A stretch of DNA of 64,000 nucleotides from Allolobophora icterica. Taxonomy: Eukaryota; Annelida; Clitellata; Crassiclitellata; Lumbricidae. Positions 21,842 through 32,483 of the stretch are shown here, piece after piece; position 1 is the first letter of the stretch, and every line of letters begins with the position of its first letter. The notes beneath the pieces are model-generated. The model saw nothing but the letters and a program-made list of their open reading frames with translations, was not told the origin of the DNA and did no database searches. Location of the stretch: positions 13,922,772-13,986,771 of the forward strand of contig OY744616.1 of the NCBI GenBank assembly GCA_963556255.1, read 5' to 3'. The position numbers were made by a program, and so were the translations under genes.

Positions 21842-22133
21842 CAGGGGCGCCCGCAGGCTTTAAAAAATTGGACGCACACCCCAAAAAAATTGGACGCACA
21901 CTCCTCCCATCCCCTCCCATCCTACCCGTTATCTGTCCGCCGCTGGTAGTCATACACTGAAAATGACTCAGAGTGACTCATTAGACACAATTCAATTTAG
22001 ATAACATCCAAATCTTTAACATGCCCTATTGTCGTTCATAAAAAAATATCCATGTTCTGCCTTATACTTGTGTGGATTTGATCTGGTTGGTGGACGCACG
22101 TGCGTCCAGTGCGTCCGCCTGCGGGCGCCCCTG
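21842..22133. mobile_element. hAT-type MITE, CAGGGGCGCCCGCAGG ends
   Basis: 292 bp with perfect terminal repeats CAGGGGCGCCCGCAGGC and an 8-bp duplication ATCTCGTA (21834-21841 and 22134-22141). The empty site is visible after copy 3 near 28090 ('aagaatctcgtatgtc'). Subterminal GGACGCAC motifs occur several times near both ends. Confidence 0.92.
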
Positions 22134-22904
22134 ATCTCGTATGTCAAAAAGGTTCGTCCGATCTTCTGGTCTACAAGTGATGTGAGAATTCACACTGGAG
22201 AGAAACCGTATCAGTGCCAGTTATTTGAGACACAAAACAGACAACATAGTCATCTGAACTCTAAAGATAAGAATTATTACGCACACTGAACAGAAACTGT
22301 ATACCTGTTAAAGTCAGAAAATATTTGAATGCACTTCAAGTCTGGCAAGACACATGAAAAAACACAATGGATAGGAACTACTTCTGTGACAGGTATACAG
22401 AAACTTGTCCTGATCTTCCAGTCAAAAGAATCATGCTAGAATCCATACTGGGATGAGACCTTTCTGGTTCCAGTTATGTTAGAAAGCATTCTGCAGTCAT
22501 TCTGCTCGTCAGCTTCACAAATGTACCCATTTAAAGGTCAGAGAAAGTCATATAAAATTAAATATGTTCTATTACGTGAGAGTGGAATAACCATATATAA
22601 GGGGATTAGTATGGGTGCTGAATATGTGACGGTGTATTTACTGTAGAGAAAAATATGTGAAGTATACTGTCGCTACAATAGATGTACAACTGTTTCCCGC
22701 ACAGCACAAAGAATTATTGATAGGAGATGACGATCCAAGCGGCGACGCCGGACAGGACATTTTGTTCCTAACCAAGAACATTGAAATGGCTTGCAGACCG
22801 AATAGTTGAAAGGAAAGTTAATAAAACATGACGAAAAATTGTAGCAAGCCTGAAATGTACTATTACAACTGATGTGTGTGTTTTCGTCCATTTCATTCTT
22901 GTTA

Positions 22905-23965
22905 CACTTTAAAAATGTTAGCTATCTTCGCGAAATCAGCAAGTTTAAAAACTTGAAATAATTTTAAATTTCGTTTGGTGTAGCCTAATTGTTAATTCCG
23001 AAAGTGACCTAACGTGGTCAATGATTGTTACAAACAGTGAAGAACCTGCAGCACTGTTGCAAAAAATATTCTAAGTTTTTATAGATGGAGACATTTAGGT
23101 GGCAAACAACTACATTGGAACATAATATCTTTTGAAATATTAACATCAGATTAAAGTGAATGGAACTGTTTATTTCAAGATAATGACATGAGTCTCTACC
23201 CAAAAAATAGTTTGACCGGAAAATGCAAACTGAGAAAGTCCGCAATTACATTCGATGGAACCAAATGATATAGGCCTATAGCTGAAACAACTAGATAGAA
23301 AAGCATGAAGTGAAAGTGTTGAGTTAATCAATGGGTAGTAATAAGCCCCTACGCATTGAAAAATTTGTGGCTATTCTTCAAGGTAAAGGGCTACATAAAA
23401 AACTGAATATTTGGATGTGGCTAAACACACTAAGGACGGGTTCGTCTTGTTTTTGACGTTTGAGGAACATTTTTGATTCGATAAGCGTGTTTCTAAGTAG
23501 GCACCTAAACTAGTTAGCTATTTTCGTTTGCAATAGGGCCTAATGATAAACTTTGTATGAACAAGGGTTTTACGGTTATTTTACTTATTTACTTTGTACT
23601 GCTACTAATTCCAATCACGATCAAGGAACTTTTCTTTGTTTCCTTCTCTGGCTAACTGTTTTTTTTAACTCATTTATAACCATAGGCAGTGAGCTATGAA
23701 TATTTATGTTTGACTAGAAACAGTTTAGAACCTACTGGTTGGGTAGGCCTAATTTTGCGTTTTAGAAATAACTTAGTTGTATTAAGATGGATGCTTCAAC
23801 CGCACTCAACGGTATCATTTCAGTTTGATGAGAAATTGTACAAGATCAATAATCCTGTTTGTTGTTATTTTATTGTTGTTTTCATGCTTAAGACGTGTAG
23901 ACCTATAGGTAAACTAACGCTTTTATTATAATAGTTTAGCATATATAATGCACTTCCAACGTAGT
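22905..23965 (+). repeat. 3' spacer block, unit 2
   Basis: Paralogue of 1-1050 with all markers in order; no gene. Confidence 0.75.
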
Positions 23966-23971
23966 ATAAAC

Positions 23972-24287
23972 CAGTGCTTCCCAATCTTTTTAGGCTACGG
24001 AACCCTTTTGACTTGAAACTTTTTTGACGGAACCCCTACCTAAACAAAACACATTCCGGTATACTATTTTAGAACAGTGATCCAGGCATGTAGACTTTAA
24101 TCAATTAAAGTTAGACTAGAAATTGTTTTAAGTAAAATTAATTTTCCCACAGAACCCTTGTCTTCACCTTGGCGTCTGATTTATAACGTAACAGTACTTC
24201 AAACAACACATCCAATTGCTTCATGGAACCCTTGTCTTCGCCTCACGGAACCCTAGGGTTCCGCGGAACCCACTTTTGGAAACACTG
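23972..24287. mobile_element. hAT-type MITE, CAGTGCTTCCCAA ends
   Basis: 316 bp, ends CAGTGCTTCCCAA...TTTGGAAACACTG. The flanking 8-mers GTATAAAC (23964-23971) and GTATAGAC (24288-24295) differ at one base. The uninterrupted sequence is present in sister spacers. Internal 'cggaaccc' motifs occur many times. Confidence 0.88.
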
Positions 24288-24689
24288 GTATAGACAATAA
24301 TAATCAGCGGCAATGGTGGGCTTGAAATGTCTTGGCAAATAAACTTTCATCTCACTCTGTAATAGTTGAAAGGTGAAAAAAACTATAGACCTAATATAGT
24401 GACATGCCTTACATGCACATCCACTGGAAAACATTTCCGCAGTAAATAACAACGGTCCAGAAACAGGCCTGTTTTATTAGAAATATGTGCGTTCTATGTG
24501 GAATGATTGTTTATCTTACTTCCTTTGCATCAGGTTAGTGGCCTATCTAAGGGAGGGGACGAGTTGACTTCCACCTGAAAGTCCTATCGCTAACCTACAA
24601 CTGCCTACACTACTCTCAACCAAAGAAACTTCGCGACCAACCACAATCACCACTCTATTCCTTGCAGTCCCTGAGAAACAATAGGGCAA

Positions 24690-24945
24690 ATGATCTTGAA
24701 CTACAATAGGTCATCCGAATGGTGTACAATCTTGCGGATACCATTCTTAGAATCAACGACCCCGGAAACCATGAAATACACACCCAATACACCATTCTAA
24801 CACTTATAGTTCCTGCGAAACCAAGGATCAACCGTAACAGGTCAAGTGACCTTAACCTGCAAGGTGATGCGATGGTCATACGATGGTGACAATGACTCTG
24901 TTGGATTTCCACGACCCCAACGAACTTACTTTGATGTAAATGTAA
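24690..24945 (+). pseudogene. Immunoglobulin-like fragment, unit 3
   Basis: The clearest copy. Reads ILRINDPGNHEIHTQYTILT then LIVPAKP, an Ig-domain end. A shifted frame gives GSTVTGQVTLTCKVMRWSYD, an Ig-domain start with Cys and Trp. The shift between the two makes it non-functional as read. Confidence 0.45.
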
Positions 24946-24964
24946 ATGTAGGCCCTACACGTTT

Positions 24965-25030
24965 TTATATAGCGACCGTATGGCCTCGACCCTGTTCATT
25001 TTTCAATGAATTGATCGGGTGAGATCCTCC
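24965..25030 (+). repeat. Dispersed GCGACCGTATGGCC repeat, unit 3
   Basis: Same block as at 2770-2840. Confidence 0.6.
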
Positions 25031-25882
25031 ATTTTATACAGAGAATTTCTCTGTAGAATTTCTCTGCTTCTTTGACTTTTTTTTACCTCGAAACCCTATA
25101 ATAGACACAGAAGATGAAATCTCTCTCACTTGCAGTTCCTGAGGTAGATAGGCTACTCTGAGAGTAAAATTACTCATGGTTATACGAAAATTATATGTCG
25201 TACGAATAGAGGTTGCGGCATGAGGCTAATAGTGACGTCATATACACGCGACGAAATCAAACTGCAACAGTTCTGCGTTGCAACGGAAACAAAATTTCAA
25301 ACAATGGCTTCGTGTCGTCGGTAAAATAATCGAGAAACTACTAGATTATCTTCAGGTAATTCTTTAAGTGGAAAGAGTTCTCTGATTTCTCTAGGAACCC
25401 TATTATCTGGCTCAGGTAATTCTACTTGGTCCCTTAGTTGTGAGTGCAAACGTTTCAAACTCTGAAACTCTGTCGATCCGATAGATTCCAAAGCTTGGCC
25501 ATTTACCTAGCTACATAATTATGCGAGCCGATTAATACTGGTTCCCCATCCGAAGCGCGTCGAGTTTAAGTAAACTTTTCTTAAAAGGTATAGGATAATT
25601 ATATATGCGCACTCATTTGAACATACGAATTACATTATTCAAACCGTTTATTGCACTCTGCATTGTAACTGCCTGTTTTGGGTATAAATACTGAATGGAG
25701 ATGTTTGTTATCTGAAGAACGTTATACTGAACAAGACAATCAAGTGACAAAGTTTGTTAATTATTCTAATGCACATTAACATGGAAAAGAATCAACGTCT
25801 TTAGAGCTCTGGCTTTGTGGAAATCATATCTGAAATTGAAATTCATACCTGCGACAAACTTCACAAATCTTCGCAATCATTT

Positions 25883-27373
25883 ATGATGTCAAAAAACATT
25901 TCTTCCAAGCATTTTTTGGCAAATTCCACCGGAAATGCGATGCAAGAAAAGAAACACAGTTCTCAGTTATGTAAGAAAACACATATTCCGGATAATCATA
26001 GCCGTTCCAAAGAAAAGACACACAAATGCGAGTTATGTAATAAAGTGTTCAACTACGCCTGGTTCCTAAAGAGGCACATGAAAACCCATACTCGAGAAGC
26101 AGCATATCATTGTCTGGTGTGTCAGAAAACATTCACACACTCTTCAGATTTGAAAAAACGCACCACAACCCATACTGGAGAGAAGACATTTGAATGCCGT
26201 ATATGTCATAAAAGATTTTCCCAGTCTTACAGTTTGCAAATCCATGCTAAAATTCATACTGGAGAAATTCCCTATATCTGCCAATTTTGCCAGAAACATT
26301 TCATACATCATTCACAGCTGCAGATTCACAATAGAACCCACATTGCACAAAAACCTTTCCAGTGCAAGGTGTGTAAAAAGATATTTTCTCGCTCTTCCAA
26401 ACTTCAAGAACATGTTATAACCCATACTGGAGAGAGGACTTACCAATGCCAAATATGCATAAAAAGTTTTTCGCGGTCTTACAATCTAACTAGTCGTGCT
26501 AGAAATCATATCGGAGAGAAATTGTACCAATGCCAGTTGTGTGAATTCATCACTAATAGTAAAAGTCATATAAAAAGGCACATGAGAACACATACTGGAG
26601 AGAAACCACACTTTTGCAAGGTATGTCAGAAAACATTGTCGTGCGCTTCAGGTCTCGGAAGTCATGAAAACACTCACTTTAAAGAAAAACCATACTTTTG
26701 CCAGTTGTGTAAGAAAATATTCTCAGATTATTCTAATCTGCAACGCCATATTAGAATCCACACCGGAGAGAAACCATACCAATGTCACATGTGCACAAAG
26801 AAATATTCCCAATCTACCGGGCTACGATATCATGTTAGAATCCATACGGGAGAGAAACCGTTTAAGTGCGAGATATGCAGAAAAGAATTTCGAGAATCTT
26901 TCCGTTTACGGGTCCATATTAGAATCCATACTGGAGAAAAGCCTTACAAATGTCACATATGTCAGAAAAGGTTTGTCCACACTGCTAAGTTAAAACATCA
27001 TGCAAAAGTTCATACAGGAGAGAAACCGTACCAATGCGAGTTATGTGAGTTAAAAGTTAATGATTGTAGTTATCTAAAGAGGCACATGAGAAAACATACA
27101 GGAGAGAAACCATACCTTTGCCAGGTATGTCAGAAAACGTTCACATTTCTTTCAGGTCTGAAAAGTCATGAAAAAACCCACTCTGGAGACAAACCACACC
27201 TTTGCCAGGTATGTAATAAAACATTCGTTTGTGTCTCCAGTCTGAGAAGTCATGAAACCACCCACTCTGTGGAGAAACCATACCTTTGCCAGGTATGTAA
27301 GAAAACATTCTCATGCACTTCAAAGCTGAAACGTCATGGAAAATCCCACTCTGTAGAGAAACCATTTGTGTGA
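25883..27373 (+). CDS. Poly-C2H2 zinc-finger protein, array copy 3
   Basis: 496 aa with 16 fingers. The start chosen is the first of two adjacent ATGs (MMSKNISSKHF), which align with the copy 1/4/5 start; the frame runs further upstream only through GTG. Fingers 2 and 6 have lost a zinc-binding His to Arg (LKKRTTTH; LTSRARNH), so probably 14 fold normally. Finger 7 (QLCEFITNSKSH) is shared with copies 4 and 5 but absent from 2. The protein ends at EKPFV. The conserved downstream AATAAA position reads AATGAA (27887-27892). Confidence 0.84.
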   Translation: MMSKNISSKHFLANSTGNAMQEKKHSSQLCKKTHIPDNHSRSKEKTHKCELCNKVFNYAWFLKRHMKTHTREAAYHCLVCQKTFTHSSDLKKRTTTHTGEKTFECRICHKRFSQSYSLQIHAKIHTGEIPYICQFCQKHFIHHSQLQIHNRTHIAQKPFQCKVCKKIFSRSSKLQEHVITHTGERTYQCQICIKSFSRSYNLTSRARNHIGEKLYQCQLCEFITNSKSHIKRHMRTHTGEKPHFCKVCQKTLSCASGLGSHENTHFKEKPYFCQLCKKIFSDYSNLQRHIRIHTGEKPYQCHMCTKKYSQSTGLRYHVRIHTGEKPFKCEICRKEFRESFRLRVHIRIHTGEKPYKCHICQKRFVHTAKLKHHAKVHTGEKPYQCELCELKVNDCSYLKRHMRKHTGEKPYLCQVCQKTFTFLSGLKSHEKTHSGDKPHLCQVCNKTFVCVSSLRSHETTHSVEKPYLCQVCKKTFSCTSKLKRHGKSHSVEKPFV

Positions 27374-28520
27374 AGTTGGTGAAAAGAAACAGTTTCCAAA
27401 TTTACAAGAATCGATACTGGAGAAAGCAAACCCAATGCCAGTTATGCCAGAGAACATTCTCACGCAATTCTGTTCTGCAATTTCGCAAAAGAACCGATAC
27501 TGCAAACCAGGGCCACCGACAGAAATTCCGGGCCCCTAGGCAGAGCAGTCACGGGCACCTAAACTTTATGAGAAAAGTTAATTGCGGGCTTGGCCCGGGC
27601 CCCTAACATTTGACGGAAAATCGCCGGGCCCCTGCAGGCATTTGTCCCTCTGGCCCCCTCCCTCTTGGCGGGCCTGCTTCAAAGAAACCCAGTAGCAGCG
27701 TCATATATAGGACATCTGAAACCCATATAACGCCATTCATATATATGGGTTTCATAATTATATCCTTTACGGGCGCAAGAACATTATGAAGTCTATATGA
27801 GATTATTACCATATATATTATTGTCATAATTCTGATGACCTACATATAGGGCTGCGGTTGTAGAAGATTTGCTTCTTTCTACAGTCAATGAAGTTATGAT
27901 TGAATTCCTCTGGTAAGAAACTTTATCTGTGCCAGAAATGCCATGATTTATTTTCAAAATTTATTTAGGCCCTCTCTAAAAATCGCATAGACTCCACACC
28001 ATAGAGAAAACCCGCCTGTGCCATTTATGCATGAAAGCGTTCCCACGCTCTTTTCATGGCTCACTTGAGAACCCACATTGGAAAGAATCTCGTATGTCAA
28101 AAAGGTTCGTCCGATCTTCTGGTCTACAGTTGATGCGAGAATTCACACTGGAGAGAAACCGCATCAGTGCCAGTTATTTGAGACACAAAACAGACAATAA
28201 ATTATAGTCACCTAAGCTCTAAAGATAAGAATTATTACGCACAGTGAACTGAAACTGTATACCTGTTAAAGTCAGAAAATATTTGAATGCACTTCAAGTC
28301 TGGCAAGACACATGAAAAAACACAATGGATAGGAACTACTTCTGTGACACGTTTACAGAAACTTGTCCTGATCTTCTAGTCTACAGAATCCTGTTAGAAT
28401 CCATACTGGGATTAGACCTTTCTGGTTCCAGTTATGTCAGAAAACATTCTGCAGTCATTCTGCTCGTCAGCTTCACAAATGTACTCATTTAAAGGCCAGA
28501 GAAAGTCATATAAAATTAAA
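27374..28520 (+). pseudogene. Decayed finger tail after copy 3
   Basis: Directly after the stop, another frame reads CQLCQRTFSRNSVLQF, a broken finger. The same remnant series as after copy 2 follows (CQKCHDLFSK, HLRTHIGK, HTGEKPHQCQLFE, CTSSLARHMKKH). The sharing indicates copies 2 and 3 derive from one longer ancestor. Confidence 0.62.
27508..27676. mobile_element. Short hAT-type MITE, CAGGGCC ends
   Basis: 169 bp, very GC-rich, ends CAGGGCCACCGA...CTTGGCGGGCCTG. Flanking 8-mers CTGCAAAC (27500-27507) and CTTCAAAG (27677-27684) match at 6 of 8; the sister spacer after copy 2 shows the uninterrupted sequence. Confidence 0.75.
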
Positions 28521-28864
28521 TATTTTCTATTACGTGAGAGTGGAAGAATCATATATAGGCCTAAGGGGATTAGTATGGGTGCTGAATATGTGACGGTGTA
28601 TTTACTGTAGAGAAAAATATGTGAAGTACTGTCGCTACGATAGATGTACAACTGTTTCCCGCACAGCACAAAGAATTATTGATAGGAGATGACGATCCCA
28701 GCGGACGGGACATATTTTCTTCCTAACCAAGAAGATTTAAATGGCTTGCAGACCGAATAGTTGAAAGGAAAGTTAATGAAACATGATGAAAATTTGTAGC
28801 AAGCCTGTAATGTACTATTACAACTGATGTGTGTTTTCTTTCGTCCATTTCATTCTTATTACAC

Positions 28865-29235
28865 TTTAAAAATGTCAATTATCTTCGCGAAATCAGCAAG
28901 TTTAAAAACTTGAAATAATTTTGTTACTCATTTATAATCATAGGCAGTGAACTATGAATATTTATGTTTGACTAGAAACAGTTTAGAACCTACTGGTTGG
29001 GTAGGCCTACTTTTGCGTTTTAGAAATAACTTAGTTGTATTAAGATGGATGCTTCAACCGCACTCAACGGTATTATTTCAGTTTGATGAGAAATTGTACA
29101 AGATCAATAATCCTGTTTGTTGTTATTTTATTGTTGTTTTCATGCTTAAGACGTGTAGGCCTATAGGTAAACTAACGCTTTTATTAGAATAGTTTAGCCT
29201 AATGCACTTCCAACGTAGTATAGACGATTATAATC
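28865..29235 (+). repeat. 3' spacer block, unit 3, internally deleted
   Basis: The block starts normally but jumps at about 28922 from 'cttgaaataatttt' straight to 'gttactcatttataatcata', losing about 700 bp present in the other copies. Confidence 0.75.
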
Positions 29236-29437
29236 AGCGGCAATGATGCGCTTGAAATGTCTTGGCAAATAAACTGTTTCATCTCACTCTGTAATAGTTG
29301 ACAAAAGTGACTATAAGTGACAAAAACTATAGGCCTAATAGTGACATGCCATACATGAACAACCACTGGAAGACATTTCCGCAGTAAATAACAACGATTC
29401 AGAAACAGACTCGTATTATGATAATGTGCGTTCTATG

Positions 29438-30320
29438 ACAGAACCCTTCTGCTCTGTCTGTAGAATGTCTTTATTATCATTCGCTGATACGAGTGTCTCT
29501 CTACTAATACAGTTTAATAGCAGACGATTGTTGTTCATTTGCACAGACGATGAGAAGATAGCTACGATATTGTAACGGCTGCCAGAACTTCTATTATAAC
29601 TCTTAAGAAGGAACGCTTAGTGTCTGTTAGCTCTAGACATGTTAGCTAATACAGATTGCACAGTCTAAGCGTCATTCTGCCTCGACCGACTGCTGACCGC
29701 TGACTCTACTGGCTTCTCACTCCTTACTAACCACTTACAGACTTACATATCCTAAGTTATTCTGAGGCCCGTGGTAAAGGTGTACTTCTGATTGGTTCAG
29801 CAACCCATGTTAAAGCCTGCCTTAGATTCCTAGATTGACATTACAAGTTTACCAGGAGGTTGGCCTTACTCAAATCTGGCCTAAATCTACTGACGAATAT
29901 AAACCTATTCTGAATTTGATAGATCACTGTTCTGGAAGTTTCAAAGAATGCTCAGCTGTTGAATAATTTGTTTTACCGAATAATCTACTTGAATGACCTG
30001 CCCCCCTCTCTCCGTATCAAGATATTGCTTGGGATCTCGCCCTCTTCTCTACACTGGCTGACACGCTGGGAGCGCCTCTGAATAGTCTATACTGTGAGAG
30101 GCGCTTTATAAATAATCATTTAAGATAAGATAAAATCCTCGCTCGCAGCCTATTTTGAAGACGGTCGCGCTTTCTAGGAGTTGACCGGGTGGATACAGTT
30201 AATCTGGAGAAGTCATAACAACGAATCTTATTCTGAACTCCTACAGCTTCTAAGGCGCCTATGTGTCTACTGGGTTCCAAAATTACCTTAGCCTACATAG
30301 CTAGAATGAACTCTGTTATA
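29438..30320. mobile_element. Unclassified 883-bp insertion with 8-bp duplication
   Basis: GTTCTATG occurs at 29430-29437 and 30321-30328, and sister spacers show the single-copy site, so this is an insertion. Ends (ACAGAACCC...TCTGTTATA) are not convincing inverted repeats. Inside is a LINE-like 3' end ('gagaggcgctttataaat' near 30095 with an AGATAAGATA tail), probably nested. Confidence 0.55.
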
Positions 30321-30529
30321 GTTCTATGTATGATTGTTTTTCTTACTTCCTTTGCATCAGGTTAGTGGTATATCTAGGGGGGGGGAGTTGACTTCCACCT
30401 GAAAGTCCCATCGCTAACCTACAACTGCCTACACTACTCTCAACCAAAGACCCTTCGCGACCAATCACAATCACCACTCTATTCCTTGCAGTTCCTGACA
30501 AAACAAAAGATCAACCAAAACAGGGCAAA

Positions 30530-30770
30530 TGATCTTGAACAACAATAGGTCATCCGATTGTTGTACAATGTTGCCTATACCTTTCTTCAGATCCACGACC
30601 CAAGAAATCATGAAATACACACCTAGTACACCATTCTAACACTTATAGTTAATGCTAAACCAAGGGTTAACCGTCACAGGTCGTGACCGTAAACTGCAAG
30701 GTCATGCGATGGTCATACGATGGTGACAATGACCCTGTTGGATTTCCAAGAACACGACGAACCTCCTTTG
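30530..30770 (+). pseudogene. Immunoglobulin-like fragment, unit 4
   Basis: Paralogue of 24690-24945 with additional small deletions. It contains the intact version ('cacacctagtacaccattc') of the site hit by the gypsy element in unit 2. Confidence 0.35.
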
Positions 30771-31358
30771 ATGTAAATGTACGATTACGATTACGAAATG
30801 TACATGTTTTTATATAGCGACCGTATGGCTTCGATCCTGCTCATTTTTGAATGAATTGATCGGGTGAGATCCTCCACTTTAGACTGAGGATTTCTCTGTT
30901 GAATATCTCTGCTTCTTTGGCTTTTTTAACCTCGAAAGCCCTATCATGGACACAGAAGATCAAGCCTCTCTCACTTGCAGTTCCTGAGGTAGATATTAAG
31001 GGAGAAAATTACCCATGATTATGGATTTTTCGTCTGAATATAGTTTGCGGCATGAAGGCTAGTAGTGACGTCATATACACGCGACGGAATCAAAATTCAA
31101 CAGTTCTGCGTTGCAACGGAAATAAAATTTCAAACAGTGGCTTCGGGTCGTCTCTAAAGAAATAGGGAAACTACTACATTGTCTTCAGGTACATTCCTTG
31201 AGTGGAAAGAGGTTTCTGAGTCCTCTAGGAACCATATATCTGACTCAGGTAATTCTACTTGGTGTCTTAGTAGTGCAAACGTTTCAAGCTCTGTTGATCG
31301 GATAGATTCCAAAGTGTGGCCATTTTCCTAGATATAGGCCTATGTGCAAGCCGCTCTA

Positions 31359-32134
31359 CACTGTGTCCCGATGAAAAGTGGACCCCAAGAAAGAGTGTCA
31401 TAACTCGGTCAAAACTTTTAGCATTTGCCTGAAATTTTAAAAACAACAACAATAGCCATATTACAACCAAATCCTAACGCCGTTTGGAAATGTTGCCGAG
31501 TTTGTCAAGTTTGTGAATGTTTGAGACGCAGCCCTGAAAGTGGGAAGTTTCCAACATACAAGAGCCATAAGGAAGTGAAGTTCAGCTACAGCTGGTGTTC
31601 AAAATGCCCTTTTTGTTCACGGACACACGACCGTAGACGTGGACGCCACTGTTTGATGGCCCGATCGATGATCACGTGGTCAAACAGCTGCCACTCTTCA
31701 ATCAGACGCGAAATCCAAACTTGGAGTCTACTGGAGGAGCGCGTTTATCGTTCCCGCATTCGTAACGTCGATCACCGGAGGCGCGTCTGATTGAAGAGTG
31801 GCAGCTGTTTGATCACGTGATCATCGATCGGGCCATCAAACAGTGGCGTCCACGTCTACGGTCGTGTGTCCGTGAACAAAAAAAGACATTTTGAACACCA
31901 GCTGTAGCTGAACTTCACGTCCTTATGGCTCTTGTATGTTGGAAACTTCTCACTTTCAGGGCTGCGTCTCAAACATTCACAAACTTGACAAACTCGGCAA
32001 CATTTCCAAACGGCGTTAGAATTTGGTTGTAATATGGCTATTGTTGCTGTTTTTAAAATTTCAGACAAATGCTAAATGTTTTGACCGAGTTATGACACTC
32101 TTTCTTGGGGTCCACTTTTCATCGGGACACAGTG
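31359..32134. mobile_element. Mariner-derived foldback element
   Basis: 776 bp made almost wholly of two long inverted arms (31359-31710 and 31782-32134, about 352 bp each) around a 71-bp spacer. Ends CACTGTGTCCCGATG...; TA on both sides (31357-31358, 32135-32136). The empty site is visible in unit 1 at 3318-3319 ('gccgatctatattggttccc') and near 39365. Both arms derive from the 3' end of one Tc1/mariner-type transposon. Confidence 0.92.
31710..31894 (+). pseudogene. Tc1/mariner transposase C-terminal remnant
   Basis: Spacer plus right arm encode about 60 residues like the end of IS630/Tc1/mariner transposases: WSLLEERVYRSRIRNVDH, then after one frameshift RLIEEWQLFDHVIID..AIKQWRPRLRSC and a stop at 31892-31894. 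The left arm carries the same C-terminus inverted. The catalytic DDE/D part is absent. Confidence 0.7.
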
Positions 32135-32483
32135 TATATTGGTTCCCAATCCAAAGACACATCGAGTTTAAGTAAACCTTTGTAAAAGGTATAGGCTAAG
32201 CGCACTCATTTGAACATTTGAACTACAAAACCGTTTATTGCACTCATCATTGTAACATGTTGTTTTAGATTTATACTGAATGGAGATGTTATCTGTAGGA
32301 CTTTATACTGAAGAAGACAATCACGTGACAAGGTTTGTTAATTATTCCAATGCACAGTAACATACGAAAGGATCAGCATCTTTAAAACTCTGGCTTTGTG
32401 AAAATCATATCTGAAATTGAAATTCAATCTTTCTTGAAAATCATACCTGCAACAAACTTCACAAATCTTCACAATCAGTACTG

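Larger units (their letters stand above)
21183..22560 (+). pseudogene. Decayed finger tail after copy 2
   Basis: Finger remnants continue for more than 1 kb: the finger directly after the stop, then LYLCQKCQKLF, then RLCHLCMKPFPC...ANLRTH (about 21745-21830), then [15 protein letters not shown], then CTSSLARHMKKH and further pieces, in changing frames. The tail is interrupted by a MITE. A similar tail follows copy 3, but only short pieces follow 1, 4 and 5. Confidence 0.65.

Noticed and set aside
31425..32068. Cys-containing ORFs in the mariner foldback (CRVCQVCECL)
   Set aside because: They occur on both arms in opposite strands as a result of the inverted repeat; only the transposase C-terminus has family support.
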